Notes under the pieces: generated by a model
What the model saw: only the letters and a program-made list of their open reading frames with translations
What the model was told of the DNA's origin: nothing
The model's database searches: none
Assembly: GCF_002232035.1 (NCBI RefSeq)
Contig: NZ_NKXR01000011.1
Location: 28,082 to 92,081, forward strand
Source: Collinsella sp. TF06-26
GTDB lineage: Bacteria > Actinomycetota > Coriobacteriia > Coriobacteriales > Coriobacteriaceae
Reading direction: 5' to 3'
Length of the DNA: 64,000 nt
Translations under genes and position numbers: made by a program
In this document: positions 47,853 to 56,862 of the stretch, piece by piece
Position numbering within the stretch: position 1 is the first letter of the stretch
How the letters are laid out: each line of letters begins with the position of its first letter

Positions 47853-47917
47853 TGAGGGGGTCAAATGTTCCTGCTAGAGCCTTGGTAAAGGCTTTACTAG
47901 GAACATTTGGCCCCCTC
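47853..47917. repeat. Long imperfect hairpin after the PTS operon
   Basis: Arms of about 30 bases (47853-47883 and 47887-47917) pair with only a few mismatches: TGAGGGGGTCAAATGTTCC against GGAACATTTGGCCCCCTCA. It lies 30 bases beyond the HAD gene stop and is a plausible operon terminator, longer than needed and without a clean T-run. A related half, CATTTGGCCCCTCA, occurs at about 62757-62770. Confidence 0.7.
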
Positions 47918-47946
47918 AGTCCTGCAGGGAATCATGGGGCGCGGAG

Positions 47947-48774
47947 CTAGATCAGGCCAAGGTGCTCCATGGCCTCCGCGACGCCGTCGTCTGCACAGGA
48001 GAGCGCGACATAGTCGGCGGCCTCGCGCACGTGGGGCGCGGCCTGGCCCATCGCCACGGCAACATCAGCGGCCTCAAAAAGGGGCAGGTCGTTCTCGGAA
48101 TCGCCGAAGGCAAAGACGCGCGCCGGCACCGCACCCACTGCGGCAGAGAGCTCCGCAAGCAGCGCCCGGGCTCCGGCACCTTTGGACACCCCGGGCATGA
48201 CGAGCTCATGGCTTCCTTCGCCCACGTTGTAGTAGCCAAGCTCCTCCATCAAAAAGTTGCTCGCCCGGTAGGCCCCGTACGCCTCGTCGACAAAATCGAC
48301 CTTGGCAAACCGCAGGTCGGGCTTGGCCATGCGCATCTCCTCGAGGTCGCACGCCACGGGACCCCAGTTGTAGAGGCTCCCGCCGCTCGCATTGAGCTCC
48401 AGACAAAGCTCCGTCCCCTCAAAAAAGGCGGGCATCCCCACGCGGAGCATCTCCGCCACCATGCGCTCGAGCACATCGCGCGGAAAGCAACGGTCGAGGA
48501 TAACCTTGCCGTCAAGCACCACGTGTGCCCCGTCGAGCGAGACATATCCGCGAAACGGAAGGTTGTTAAGCAGCTGGTCAATCCCCACTCGGGCGCGCCC
48601 GGTCGAGAGAATCGGAATACCGCCGCGCTCGGCGAAGTCCTCCACGGCGCACGCCACACGCTCCGTGGGAAAGCTGCCGGGGCCCGTTACGGGATCGCGG
48701 CACACCAACGTCCCGTCAACGTCGAAAAACGCAACGACCGGACCCTTCTCCAAGCGCACCCCGCCGGCGCTCAC
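47947..48774 (-). CDS. HAD-superfamily hydrolase (Cof type)
   Basis: A 275-residue cytoplasmic phosphatase, likely acting on a phosphorylated sugar. Motif I is FFDVDGTLVCRD (nucleophile and acid Asp pair), motif II lies near ILSTGRA, and motif IV is FAFGDSENDLPLFE, with the large type IIB cap domain between. The start is a GTG at 48774 that overlaps the preceding TGA (GTGA) and has GGGGAG five bases upstream; a longer TTG start is inside the neighbour. Last gene of the PTS operon, so it probably dephosphorylates or clears an intermediate of that pathway. Confidence 0.9.
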   Translation of the reverse strand: MSAGGVRLEKGPVVAFFDVDGTLVCRDPVTGPGSFPTERVACAVEDFAERGGIPILSTGRARVGIDQLLNNLPFRGYVSLDGAHVVLDGKVILDRCFPRDVLERMVAEMLRVGMPAFFEGTELCLELNASGGSLYNWGPVACDLEEMRMAKPDLRFAKVDFVDEAYGAYRASNFLMEELGYYNVGEGSHELVMPGVSKGAGARALLAELSAAVGAVPARVFAFGDSENDLPLFEAADVAVAMGQAAPHVREAADYVALSCADDGVAEAMEHLGLI

Positions 48775-50003
48775 AGCTGCTCCCCATAGGACGCGAGCAT
48801 CTGCTCGGTCCAACCCTTGGGCATCTGAGTCACGTAGCTCTCGTAGCTCGAACCACCATAGGTGTGGGCGGCGACAAAATAGCCCTGGTAATCGTTGGCG
48901 TAGCCGATGATCACCGGATGCTTGCCCGTCCCGTCGAACGCACCCTTGACGATGGCGCCTAGCTCGCTTGCAAGCTCGCCGGGGAAGGTCGTGAACACCA
49001 CCGAGCCAAAGTCGAGCGTCGTCATCGCAACGGTGAAGTCCATCTCGTGGCGCTGGAGCTGCTGCTCGAGCATCTCCTTCTCGGTATCGGCGAGTTTCTT
49101 CTCGTCAAACGTGGGATTGTTGGCGAGCACCTCGAGCACCTCGTCAAGCTGCGCCTGGTACTGCGGGTAAAAGTCCTCGTTGTTGTAGTGGACATGGTGC
49201 TCAAACCGCGAAACCTTGGGCGCAGTGAGCTCAATGGGCTCAAAGGCGCCCTTCATGATCTCGCCCGCGATGCCGTTGCTCACGCGGCGGAGCTCCGCAA
49301 AGTCGTTGCCCTGGCGGAACTGCCGGTTGCCCAGATCGCCCGAGGCGCCGGTAAAGATATACGGCACGCAGCCGATCCAGTCCGCAAGCTTGTCGCGCAC
49401 GCCTCCCTGCACGTCGGTCGTGAGCAGGCGGTTGGTGGGGCCGATCACCGTGGCATGGCAGTTGAAGTTGAGCATCGCGCCCAGCGTCTTGCCGCCCTCA
49501 GCCACAAAGCGCAGCACCAGGGCCTCATCGTCAAACGGCAGGTCGGCATCGTTGCGGTTGGAATACCAACCGCGTACGTGCCTCGTGAGCATCTCGGGCG
49601 CGGCGTCGACGAGCTCCTCATCCAAACCCGTCGCCGTCTGCAGCACCAGCCCCGTGACCAGCTCGACATAGCCGGGCGTGGTGGGGATGCCCATGGCGCC
49701 CGCGCCCTCAAAGCCGTTGGCGCACGAGTGCGAGTGGATGGAGTTGATCACGATGTTCTCACTCGCGACCCCAAGCCCCACGGCGAGGCCCTCGCGCATC
49801 GCTCGGGTCGTCTGGGCCGTGAGGATGCACACGTCGATCGATACAAAGAGCGACCGTGTGCCCTCGACCTCGAGCAGGAGCAGCGTCGCACGCGGCGTAT
49901 CGTGCACGCCCGTCGCCGGCTGCTTGCGGATGGGATGGATATAGCCCTCCATCCAAAACGTGCCCGCGGGAGTGATATCGACAGATATGCTTGCAGCCTT
50001 CAT
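48771..50003 (-). CDS. Neutral/alkaline ceramidase-like hydrolase, cytoplasmic
   Basis: A 410-residue protein related to the N-terminal catalytic domain of neutral/alkaline ceramidases. It has the opening ISVDITPAGTFWMEGY, the zinc-site-like NSIHSHS and NFNCHATVIG, and GASGDLGNRQ where ceramidases have the catalytic Ser loop. It has no signal peptide and lacks the usual C-terminal domain, so it works inside the cell. Placed in a PTS operon, a more likely job is hydrolysing an amide (N-acyl) bond on an imported sugar; that is inference. Ribosome site AAAGGAG. Confidence 0.82.
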   Translation of the reverse strand: MKAASISVDITPAGTFWMEGYIHPIRKQPATGVHDTPRATLLLLEVEGTRSLFVSIDVCILTAQTTRAMREGLAVGLGVASENIVINSIHSHSCANGFEGAGAMGIPTTPGYVELVTGLVLQTATGLDEELVDAAPEMLTRHVRGWYSNRNDADLPFDDEALVLRFVAEGGKTLGAMLNFNCHATVIGPTNRLLTTDVQGGVRDKLADWIGCVPYIFTGASGDLGNRQFRQGNDFAELRRVSNGIAGEIMKGAFEPIELTAPKVSRFEHHVHYNNEDFYPQYQAQLDEVLEVLANNPTFDEKKLADTEKEMLEQQLQRHEMDFTVAMTTLDFGSVVFTTFPGELASELGAIVKGAFDGTGKHPVIIGYANDYQGYFVAAHTYGGSSYESYVTQMPKGWTEQMLASYGEQL

Positions 50004-50069
50004 GGCTCTCCTTTCAAAAAAGCCCGAGACGCACAGGGCGCCCCGGGCATGCAGTGCAGATATTGTTCG

Positions 50070-50936
50070 CTATGCGACCACGTAGCGGTACGTGTCGCCC
50101 ATCGGCACAAACGTGGCCGGGATTTCGCTCGTCCCCAGAGCCTCGGGCAGCCAGTTGACCATGTACTCCATACCGGGCTCCTCCAGGTTGAAGTGCCCGA
50201 TGGTGATGGCGCACCGGTTTTGGCCGAGCATGCCGGAGTCGCGGATGTACTCGCACGTGGTGAAATCGATGAACTCCATCGTCATAAGGCAGTCGTTGGC
50301 CTCGGCATCGGTGCGATTGATTTCGGCGGTATCGCTCTTGGCGTCGCCGGTCACATGCATCGGGACGCGAACGCTCTTGACGCGTGCGTGCGGGTCGCCG
50401 GTAATACGTGTGCCGTTGAGGCCGAGCTTGTGCACGAGCTCCTGCGCGAGCTCCGTGGCGTCTGTCTCGGGGATCTGGTACTCCAGGCAAAAGCCCTTGT
50501 CCTCGCCCATGCGGTAGTCGAGCCAGCCGAGCTTATCGGCCAGGCCGTAGAAGATGCCGTCTGCCAGAGCACCGTCCGCGTCGATGGGCACGCGCGAGTG
50601 GATATAGTCGTGGCAGCGCCAGACGGCACCGCCCCACTCGTCGAGCAGAGTCTTCTTGGCCTTGAACGTTACGGTATCGCCCACCACGTCCTGATGGTCG
50701 CCATGGTTCCAAAAAAGTGCCTCGTGGCTGATGATCAGGTTGGCGCCAAGCTCCTGAGCGCGGCGGATGATATCTGCCGTGGGCCAGATGCAGGTAACGA
50801 TGCCCGTGCACTCGGTGTCGGTAGCGCCGTAGAGCACCTGGTCACGCGTAGTCGCGTCGTCGATTGCCTTGCCGGTAAACGAGTCCACGCCTGTCGAGAA
50901 GTCCTTGACGTGTTGGATAACCTCGCTGATGAGCAT
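50070..50936 (-). CDS. NIF3-family dinuclear metal-binding protein
   Basis: A 288-residue protein of the NIF3/YbgI/DUF34 family. The conserved N-terminal stretch includes GATDTECTGIVTCIWPTADI and ANLIISHEALFWN, and the C-terminal metal-site motif is GHFNLEEPGMEYMVNWLPEA. The family binds two metal ions and is structurally known, but its enzymatic role is unsettled. Here HEALFW replaces the HHPL-type motif of many members. It has AAGGAG 6-7 bases before the ATG. It lies inside a PTS operon between IIA and the ceramidase-like gene, which suggests a role in the same sugar pathway. Confidence 0.88.
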   Translation of the reverse strand: MLISEVIQHVKDFSTGVDSFTGKAIDDATTRDQVLYGATDTECTGIVTCIWPTADIIRRAQELGANLIISHEALFWNHGDHQDVVGDTVTFKAKKTLLDEWGGAVWRCHDYIHSRVPIDADGALADGIFYGLADKLGWLDYRMGEDKGFCLEYQIPETDATELAQELVHKLGLNGTRITGDPHARVKSVRVPMHVTGDAKSDTAEINRTDAEANDCLMTMEFIDFTTCEYIRDSGMLGQNRCAITIGHFNLEEPGMEYMVNWLPEALGTSEIPATFVPMGDTYRYVVA

Positions 50937-50993
50937 ATGAATCTCCTTTTGGAACTAAATGACCAACCGCATGTGCCGTCTGAGCGGCAGATG

Positions 50994-51395
50994 CTACTCG
51001 TCGTCCTCGTCGTCCTCAACCTGGATGGTGTTGAGGAGTTTGATGGACTGCCCGGCCATGTCGATCGCGTTCTGGATACCCTCGGCCGTGAGCGGCGCAG
51101 GTGCCAGGCAGAGCTCCATCGCCAGGACCACATTGACGCCCGCCACCACAAAGACGTTGGGGGCCACGTAGGGCAGAAACTTCTGATTGACACTGCCTGC
51201 CAGGATGTCGGTCAAAACGAGCACCTCGTCGTCGGGAGAAATCGCGTCGAACGCGGCCTCGACCTGCGGCTCGAGCGGCGTATCGTCCACGTACGCGCAG
51301 ATCACGTGAAAGTCGCACTTGGCGCCCAGAAACTCCAGCGTATCGGCCAAGCCCTGAGCAAATTTATGGTGCGACGCAAGGATTACCTGCCTCAT
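50994..51395 (-). CDS. Mannose/fructose-family PTS subunit IIA
   Basis: A 133-residue cytoplasmic phosphocarrier. The active His is in VILASHHKFAQG (His9 by alignment, followed by a second His). The fold continues with VLVLTDILAGSVNQKFL, and an acidic tail EDDEDDE ends it. It starts at 51395 with AAGGAG seven bases upstream; the frame continues further upstream without a start signal. It is separate from IIB here, unlike the fused manX at 37993. Confidence 0.92.
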   Translation of the reverse strand: MRQVILASHHKFAQGLADTLEFLGAKCDFHVICAYVDDTPLEPQVEAAFDAISPDDEVLVLTDILAGSVNQKFLPYVAPNVFVVAGVNVVLAMELCLAPAPLTAEGIQNAIDMAGQSIKLLNTIQVEDDEDDE

Positions 51396-51611
51396 GAGCC
51401 AACTCCTTATGTAGTAGCGGGAGTGAACCCCGCTAAACAAACCGTTCCATGGCACCCGCCGCGCACAAGCGTGTAAGGAGACGTGCAGGGCGGGTGCGGT
51501 GGAACGGTTCGCTCGAATCAGATACGAACCGTAACACCGGGGCCGTGGGATGGCGCCCACAGCCCCGTCGGCGGTCGGGGGAAGCCACCGACGGAGAAAA
51601 AGTGAAGGAAC

Positions 51612-52493
51612 TTAGGCGGCCAGGATACCGAAGGCGGCGCAGACGCAGCTCACGGCAAGGATACCAAGGATGATCCAGTTGAGCTTGACGCCCTTCTTGA
51701 TCAGTTTGTAGACCATGACGGCCAAGAGCAGACCCAAGATGTTGGGGAAGATCTGGTCGAGCACGCCCTCCTGGATACCGAGTGAGATCTCGCCGTACTG
51801 GAACACGAGGGGCGTGGTGAGCTTGACGGAGCTGTAGATCAGCGAGCCGACCACGGTAAGGCCGAGGATGGAGGCGGCGTCGGTGAGGACGTTGAGCTTA
51901 TCGCCCATCTTGGTCACCACGGAAGCGCCCGCCTTGTAGCCCTGGACGTAGTTCTGCATACGCCAGAAGTACAGAGCGACCCAGACCGCCAGCCACAGGA
52001 GGATGCCAACGGGGCTTCCCTGCTGGGCCATGTAGCCGGCGATGGAGCCGAGGATCGTCATCGGCAGGATCCAGATAAAGACGTCGCCGATACCGGAGAT
52101 GGGGCCCATGAGGCCGACCTTGAGGTCGTTCTCGGCATGGATGCCGTTAAGGTGGCCCTTATCCTCCATGGCGAGGCCGGCACCGAGAAGCAGGCCCGAG
52201 ACGGGAGGCGTGGCGTTGAACACGCAGTCGAGCTGGTTCAGGATCGCGGTGTTGAAGGCGTCCTCGTCGTTGCCGTAGATCTTGCGAAGCGCGTAGTAGG
52301 AGGCGAACATGGCGCACGGGGCGTTCTGCGTGGCGTAGGAGTACGAGACCGTATCCATCAGGCACATACGGCGCGAGCAGATCTTGAGGTCTTCGTCGGT
52401 AAGGACGGGCTCATAGGAGCCGTCGGGGAGTTGTACGGGGGCCGGAGCCTCGTTGAAGTCCTTGAATTCCTTGGGCTTGAAGAAGTTACTCAT
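51612..52493 (-). CDS. Mannose-family PTS transporter subunit IID
   Basis: A 293-residue membrane subunit. It has an N-terminal cytoplasmic region of about 30 residues, LKVGLMGPISGIGDVFIW in the middle (the conserved GPxxGxGD motif), and C-terminal helices. It starts at 52493, overlapping the IIC stop by 8 bases (ATGAGTAA), which implies translational coupling. The 216-base gap to the IIA gene holds no further gene. Confidence 0.94.
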   Translation of the reverse strand: MSNFFKPKEFKDFNEAPAPVQLPDGSYEPVLTDEDLKICSRRMCLMDTVSYSYATQNAPCAMFASYYALRKIYGNDEDAFNTAILNQLDCVFNATPPVSGLLLGAGLAMEDKGHLNGIHAENDLKVGLMGPISGIGDVFIWILPMTILGSIAGYMAQQGSPVGILLWLAVWVALYFWRMQNYVQGYKAGASVVTKMGDKLNVLTDAASILGLTVVGSLIYSSVKLTTPLVFQYGEISLGIQEGVLDQIFPNILGLLLAVMVYKLIKKGVKLNWIILGILAVSCVCAAFGILAA

Positions 52494-53271
52494 CTTCGAG
52501 CTCGCCTCCATTCACGGTAGCGGCGGCCACGGGAGCGGCCTCAGACTTGTTGCGGAAGTACTCGATGGCCACGACAGCACCCAAGAGAGCGATGGGGAGC
52601 ACGGAGAGGTTGAGGTAGGCAGCGAGGACATAGCCGGCGATAAGGAACGCGTAGAACTTGTTGACCGGCATGAAGGTGAGCAGGATCGCGAAACCGGTGA
52701 CGGGCAGCACGCCTGCGGCGATGGAGAGACCGTCGGTGAACCACTGCGGCATGAAGGCATTGATGGCCTCGACCGCCTGCTGGCCAAAGGCGAGCACGAT
52801 GATCATGGGCAGAGCGCCCTGGAGGAAGAGCCACAGGTGCGAAAGGAAGCACGAGGCGAGCATCTTGTTGTACTCGCGCTTGACGGCATAGCCGCGAATG
52901 ACCTTGAAGACCCAGGAGTTGTAGATCTTGAAGATGACGTCGAGCTGGACATAGAGCATGGCGACCACGACGCCGATCGCAAGGCCGACGGAGATGTCGC
53001 CGTTACCGGTGATGCAGGCCGTGACGGTCGCGACCATACCGGCCATGCCGTAGTCGGGGGCAGACGAGCCGCCCAAGCCCGCGGCGCCCATGGACATGAG
53101 CTGGATGGTACCGCCGACGATGAGGCCCGTGTTGGGGTCGCCCAAGATGATACCGGCGAGCCAGCAGACGAGCGCGTGCATAAACGGGATCGCCTGGGTC
53201 GAATAGGCGTCGACCGCGCGGAATCCTGCCAAGAGGACGAGCAGGACAAACTGGAGCGCATTAACATCCAT
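52486..53271 (-). CDS. Mannose-family PTS transporter subunit IIC
   Basis: A 261-residue membrane subunit with about eight hydrophobic segments, for example LQFVLLVLLAGFRAVDAY and GLIVGGTIQLMSMGAAGLGG. The tail ends in GGELEDE. The start at 53271 gives MDVNALQF with AAAGGTGA upstream. It lies 15 bases downstream of the IIB gene. Confidence 0.94.
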   Translation of the reverse strand: MDVNALQFVLLVLLAGFRAVDAYSTQAIPFMHALVCWLAGIILGDPNTGLIVGGTIQLMSMGAAGLGGSSAPDYGMAGMVATVTACITGNGDISVGLAIGVVVAMLYVQLDVIFKIYNSWVFKVIRGYAVKREYNKMLASCFLSHLWLFLQGALPMIIVLAFGQQAVEAINAFMPQWFTDGLSIAAGVLPVTGFAILLTFMPVNKFYAFLIAGYVLAAYLNLSVLPIALLGAVVAIEYFRNKSEAAPVAAATVNGGELEDE

Positions 53272-53286
53272 GTTTATCACCTTTCT

Positions 53287-53775
53287 TTACAGGGGAATGA
53301 ACTCAGAGATGGGCACAGGCTTATCGGTGGTCATGTAGCGGACCTCGACCTTGGTGCCCGCGGCCGCGATCTTCTGGTAGACAGGGATGTCCTTCTCCAG
53401 AATGAAGGCGCGCCTGCCGGCCTGGACGCCCGGGGTGCCCTCGGGCGGGGTCTCCGTAAGCCCCAACGTGAGCACCGGGATCTTCTGCCCGGCCTCGATC
53501 AGATTTAGGAACGTCTGCGGGTCGCGCGCGATGGTAAACACCGTGTGGTTGTCGTACTTGCCGGCTTTGAAGTTGGTGAGGGCCTTCTCCTCGGTAATAA
53601 TCGAGAGCGCCTGGCCCGAGGGCTTCGACAGCTTCATGGCCGCCTTGCGCACCTCATCGTTGGCCGTGGCGTCGTCGATGATCATCGTGCGCTGCGTGGC
53701 GTACGTGGGGCACCAGAAGCCCTGTACGATTCCGTGGAGCAGACGATAGTCGATTCGCCCTGCGACGATACTCAT
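53287..53775 (-). CDS. Mannose-family PTS subunit IIB
   Basis: A 162-residue cytoplasmic phosphocarrier. The active His14 is in GRIDYRLLHGIVQG, followed by the conserved IIDDATANDEVRK region. It starts at 53775, with AAGGGTGG upstream. First gene of the seven-gene operon IIB-IIC-IID-IIA-NIF3-hydrolase-HAD, about 140 bases downstream of the predicted sigma-54 promoter. Confidence 0.95.
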   Translation of the reverse strand: MSIVAGRIDYRLLHGIVQGFWCPTYATQRTMIIDDATANDEVRKAAMKLSKPSGQALSIITEEKALTNFKAGKYDNHTVFTIARDPQTFLNLIEAGQKIPVLTLGLTETPPEGTPGVQAGRRAFILEKDIPVYQKIAAAGTKVEVRYMTTDKPVPISEFIPL

Positions 53776-53927
53776 GTCCACCCTTCCTTTCCGTGTGCGG
53801 GCGCGGGCGCCCGCGTTTCTTTGAGAGGGCCGCCGCTGCAACCCTTGATCTCCTGCTGAAACCAAGATAGGCGGTCGCAGACCGGCGGGACGCGGCATCA
53901 AACAGAATCGACAGAGCGCCGCAAACC

Positions 53928-53942
53928 GCAACAGCCTTGCCA
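53928..53942 (-). promoter_or_regulatory. Predicted sigma-54 (-24/-12) promoter for the PTS operon
   Basis: Read on the minus strand the sequence is TGGCAAGGCTGTTGC. It differs from the consensus TGGCACGN4TTGC at one position only (C6 to A) and keeps the invariant GG and GC at the correct spacing. It lies 153 bases upstream of the IIB start and immediately downstream of a LevR-like regulator gene, the classic arrangement for a sigma-54-dependent PTS operon. Confidence 0.75.
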
Positions 53943-53977
53943 CTCAAATGGACAAGATATTTGGTTTTCTCAACACT

Positions 53978-54012
53978 AGCCCTCGACACTCATCGCAACA
54001 GTGTCGAGGGCT
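53978..54012. promoter_or_regulatory. 12-bp inverted repeat, terminator or activator site
   Basis: AGCCCTCGACAC (53978-53989) and its complement GTGTCGAGGGCT (54001-54012) form a perfect stem with an 11-base loop. It lies 24 bases past the LevR-like stop and 36 bases upstream of the -24 box. No T-run follows on the minus strand, so an upstream activating sequence for the LevR-like protein is as likely as a terminator. Confidence 0.55.
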
Positions 54013-54035
54013 TTACCAGGTTTGTGTCGGCTGTT

Positions 54036-56789
54036 CTACTCGTCTTCGAGAATCATGCCCGCTATCTCGACTTTCTTTTGCGCATCGGCCATGCTCACAT
54101 GCAGCATGTGGTGCACGTATGCAATCTCCGACACAGGTATCTCGACACGGTAGCGTCGCGTCATGTCGATAAAGGCCTCGCGGAAGTTCTCGATAAAGTC
54201 CGCATGGTCGCGCTCAAAGGCCTCGGTGTCGGGGGCGGAGTCAACAAAATTCTTGGTCACCAGGCGCTCGATAAGACCGCACAGGTGCACGTAGACGCCG
54301 ATCTTGCGGCGCGCGTCGATATCCTCGCCCTGCAGCTCCGCCAAGCGCTTGACCGCGCGGTCGGCCTCGATGTAGAGCATCTCGGGGTTAAGGATCGTAA
54401 TGGACTCGATCACGTTGCGAAGGGTCAGGTTGCGCAGGAGGTTGGCATGGAACTCCTGGACGCTCTCGGGGTCCACGAGCGGGAAGAGCGCCCGGTCGAG
54501 CGCGTCGGAGCTTCCCTCGTAGAGAATGTCCTCGAGCCCCACAAACGGCACCGACACGATGCCCGGGTCCATGGTGCCCACGACGGCGCGCACGCGGTAG
54601 TCGCTAAAGACCGGGGCGCCGTCGCCCTTTTGGGCGAGCATGGGGTAGTCGCAGGTCACGAGCTGCACCTCGGGCGTGCCGGGGAGGCTGTTCTGCACGA
54701 TCTGGCGGATCTTGTCGGCTGCCTCGATACCCGACTCCGAGCAAAACGCCACGGCGTCGTTTTCGACCGAACCCCTCACCACGCTGTAGCTGGGCGCGAG
54801 CCCCGCCGAGGCGTGGGCGAGCACCTCGTCCAGATCGGCGTGGGCGATGAGCGCGCTTCCCACCTCGAGGGCAAGGCCGGTCGACACGTTGTTGACGATG
54901 TGGATGTCGCACGTCGTGAGCCCTGTAATGGCGTCGTTGATCTTTTCGAGCGAACCCATGTCCACCAGGATCGCCACCGTCTTGCAGTGCGAGTAGCGCG
55001 CGAGCAGGCGCGAGAGCTGCCCCACGATCTCGGTGACCTCCTGGTCGTAGGTCATGTCGATGGCCTCGAAGACATGCGTTCGCAGGATGCGGTCGGCGGC
55101 GTCGGCGATGCTCGTGGCGGTGGAATAGCCGTGGCACACCACCACGCCCAGGTAGTCGCGCGGGCCTCCCGTGGCGCGCAGGGCGTCCCCCACCTCGATA
55201 AAGAGCACCGTGCGTGAGAGCGCATCGAGCTCCATGCCGAGGGCTGTCTTGGTCTTGGCGGCGATTTCCTCCACAACGGTCGCCGTGCCGGGTTGGTTCT
55301 TCTCCAAAAGCGTCAGAGTCCGCTCCACGGCGTCCGCATTGGCGATCCGCCACTTGCTCAGGCCCGCACCGCCCCAGAGCTGCGTAAAGAGCGACTGCGC
55401 GATGGAGCGCGAGATCTTGCGCGTAAGCTCGATGCCGTAGGCGTGGTTCACCTGCTCGATCACGGGCGCGACCATCTTCTCGTAGGCGCCCACGCGCGGG
55501 TTGACGCTCTTGTTCTCAAAGTCGAAGTTCATGTAGTCGTCGTAGGCACGCACCGCCATGGTCGCGCTGGTAAAGAACTCGGTGAAGCTCACCTGACCGC
55601 GCTCGAGTGCCTCAACGGGGTCGACAATCTTTTGGAAAAAGCCCGTCACGCGCACGGACGGGTCGTTGACATCCTTGTCGCCGCTCACGAGCTGGTCGTC
55701 GTCGGGCTCGGGCGCCGTCTTGCCCAGCACGCTGGAGGGCAGATTGTAGGTCTGGATGGTGAGCGTCTCGCTCTCGCGGTTGAGATAGGCGCCCGCGCAG
55801 CAGTTGGTGATACATGAGCGGAGGCCGTCGATGTTGTCCTTGAAGTCGGCGTCGACGAGGGCGCGCAGGGCGCCGCGGCTTACCGCGATGTCGGCACCCA
55901 CGCGACGGCCCTCGACGCGCAGGTAGTGCATCACAAAGAGCGTGCGCTCCTCGACGCTGCGCTCCGCCAGGCGCGGGAGCGTGACGGTGATGGGCACAAA
56001 GCGCGCGATACCCTTGACGATATCGCTGTCGGCAGGCAGGGCGGACGAGAGCAAGAAGCGGGCGGGAGGCACGTCCGACGTGCCGCGCGCGGTCTCGCCC
56101 GTAGGGTCGCCGGCACCGATGCGTTGCAGGATACGTTCACGCGCCACGCGGGGCAAGTGGTCGTAGCCGCTCAGGTAGATCACGCCGCCGTTGGCCTCTT
56201 TGACCGCACCACCAAAGCCGTCCGCACCAAAGATCTCGTACTCGACCTCTATCGCCTCGACGGGTCGTTTGCAGTCGATGCGCACGTAGCGGGCCTGCGT
56301 CGGCAGAATCCCCGCATTGACGCCGTACTCAAAAGTGAGCTCGCTCATCATGCGCTTGCCCGTCCCCGGCTCGCCGATCAAAAGCGCCGGGAGCCCATGT
56401 GGCGGATAGCGGATGGCGCTCTTGAGGTGGTCGACGCATGTCCCGTACGTAAGGTCGAAGCCGATGGCCTTGTCAAAGTCCTCTTCTTCGTCGATGCCCG
56501 CAGCACCCAGCAGCTCGTCTATCGAGGCATATTCGGATTTATCGAACGCATGCCTAAAGTAGCGTTCGACGGAGTGGCGATGGAAATAGAGCACCGGGCG
56601 GGCGTTGACCTTGATAACGTCGCCCTGACGAACGAGCTCGTTAAGATACTGGCTCGCCAGACTGCGGCTCACATGGCATTCGCTCGCGATCTTAGCCGTC
56701 GTGAAGTTGTCGATGTTGCACAGGTTAAGGTCGCGCGTCATCTTGTCGAGTGTCTTGAGAATCTCGGTTTTGGTGTCGTACGTAATCAC
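54036..56789 (-). CDS. LevR-like PTS operon regulator with degenerate AAA+ domain
   Basis: A 917-residue regulator. An N-terminal winged HTH (about 1-65, TTAKIASECHVSRSLASQYL) precedes an AAA+ region (about 105-400) with Walker A LLIGEPGTGKR, then a PRD, a mannose-type IIA domain (VVCHGYSTATS, about residue 550) and a second PRD near the C-terminus. The GAFTGA loop reads GADGFGGA and the Walker B reads VIYLSGYDHL, without the Asp-Glu pair. Classical sigma-54 activation is therefore doubtful. It starts at a GTG (56789) with AGGGGC upstream. It directly precedes the PTS operon. Confidence 0.88.
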   Translation of the reverse strand: MITYDTKTEILKTLDKMTRDLNLCNIDNFTTAKIASECHVSRSLASQYLNELVRQGDVIKVNARPVLYFHRHSVERYFRHAFDKSEYASIDELLGAAGIDEEEDFDKAIGFDLTYGTCVDHLKSAIRYPPHGLPALLIGEPGTGKRMMSELTFEYGVNAGILPTQARYVRIDCKRPVEAIEVEYEIFGADGFGGAVKEANGGVIYLSGYDHLPRVARERILQRIGAGDPTGETARGTSDVPPARFLLSSALPADSDIVKGIARFVPITVTLPRLAERSVEERTLFVMHYLRVEGRRVGADIAVSRGALRALVDADFKDNIDGLRSCITNCCAGAYLNRESETLTIQTYNLPSSVLGKTAPEPDDDQLVSGDKDVNDPSVRVTGFFQKIVDPVEALERGQVSFTEFFTSATMAVRAYDDYMNFDFENKSVNPRVGAYEKMVAPVIEQVNHAYGIELTRKISRSIAQSLFTQLWGGAGLSKWRIANADAVERTLTLLEKNQPGTATVVEEIAAKTKTALGMELDALSRTVLFIEVGDALRATGGPRDYLGVVVCHGYSTATSIADAADRILRTHVFEAIDMTYDQEVTEIVGQLSRLLARYSHCKTVAILVDMGSLEKINDAITGLTTCDIHIVNNVSTGLALEVGSALIAHADLDEVLAHASAGLAPSYSVVRGSVENDAVAFCSESGIEAADKIRQIVQNSLPGTPEVQLVTCDYPMLAQKGDGAPVFSDYRVRAVVGTMDPGIVSVPFVGLEDILYEGSSDALDRALFPLVDPESVQEFHANLLRNLTLRNVIESITILNPEMLYIEADRAVKRLAELQGEDIDARRKIGVYVHLCGLIERLVTKNFVDSAPDTEAFERDHADFIENFREAFIDMTRRYRVEIPVSEIAYVHHMLHVSMADAQKKVEIAGMILEDE

Positions 56790-56862
56790 GGCGCTGCCCC
56801 TTTTGCTCTTAGGTCACTTGGGGCGATTGTAGCCAAGGGAGGCGGTGCTATACAAATAAAAT

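Noticed and set aside
53802..53815. Terminator formed by CGCGGGCGCCCGCG
   Set aside because: Its T-rich side faces the plus strand, where no gene ends; it lies in the leader of the PTS operon and is likely a chance GC palindrome.
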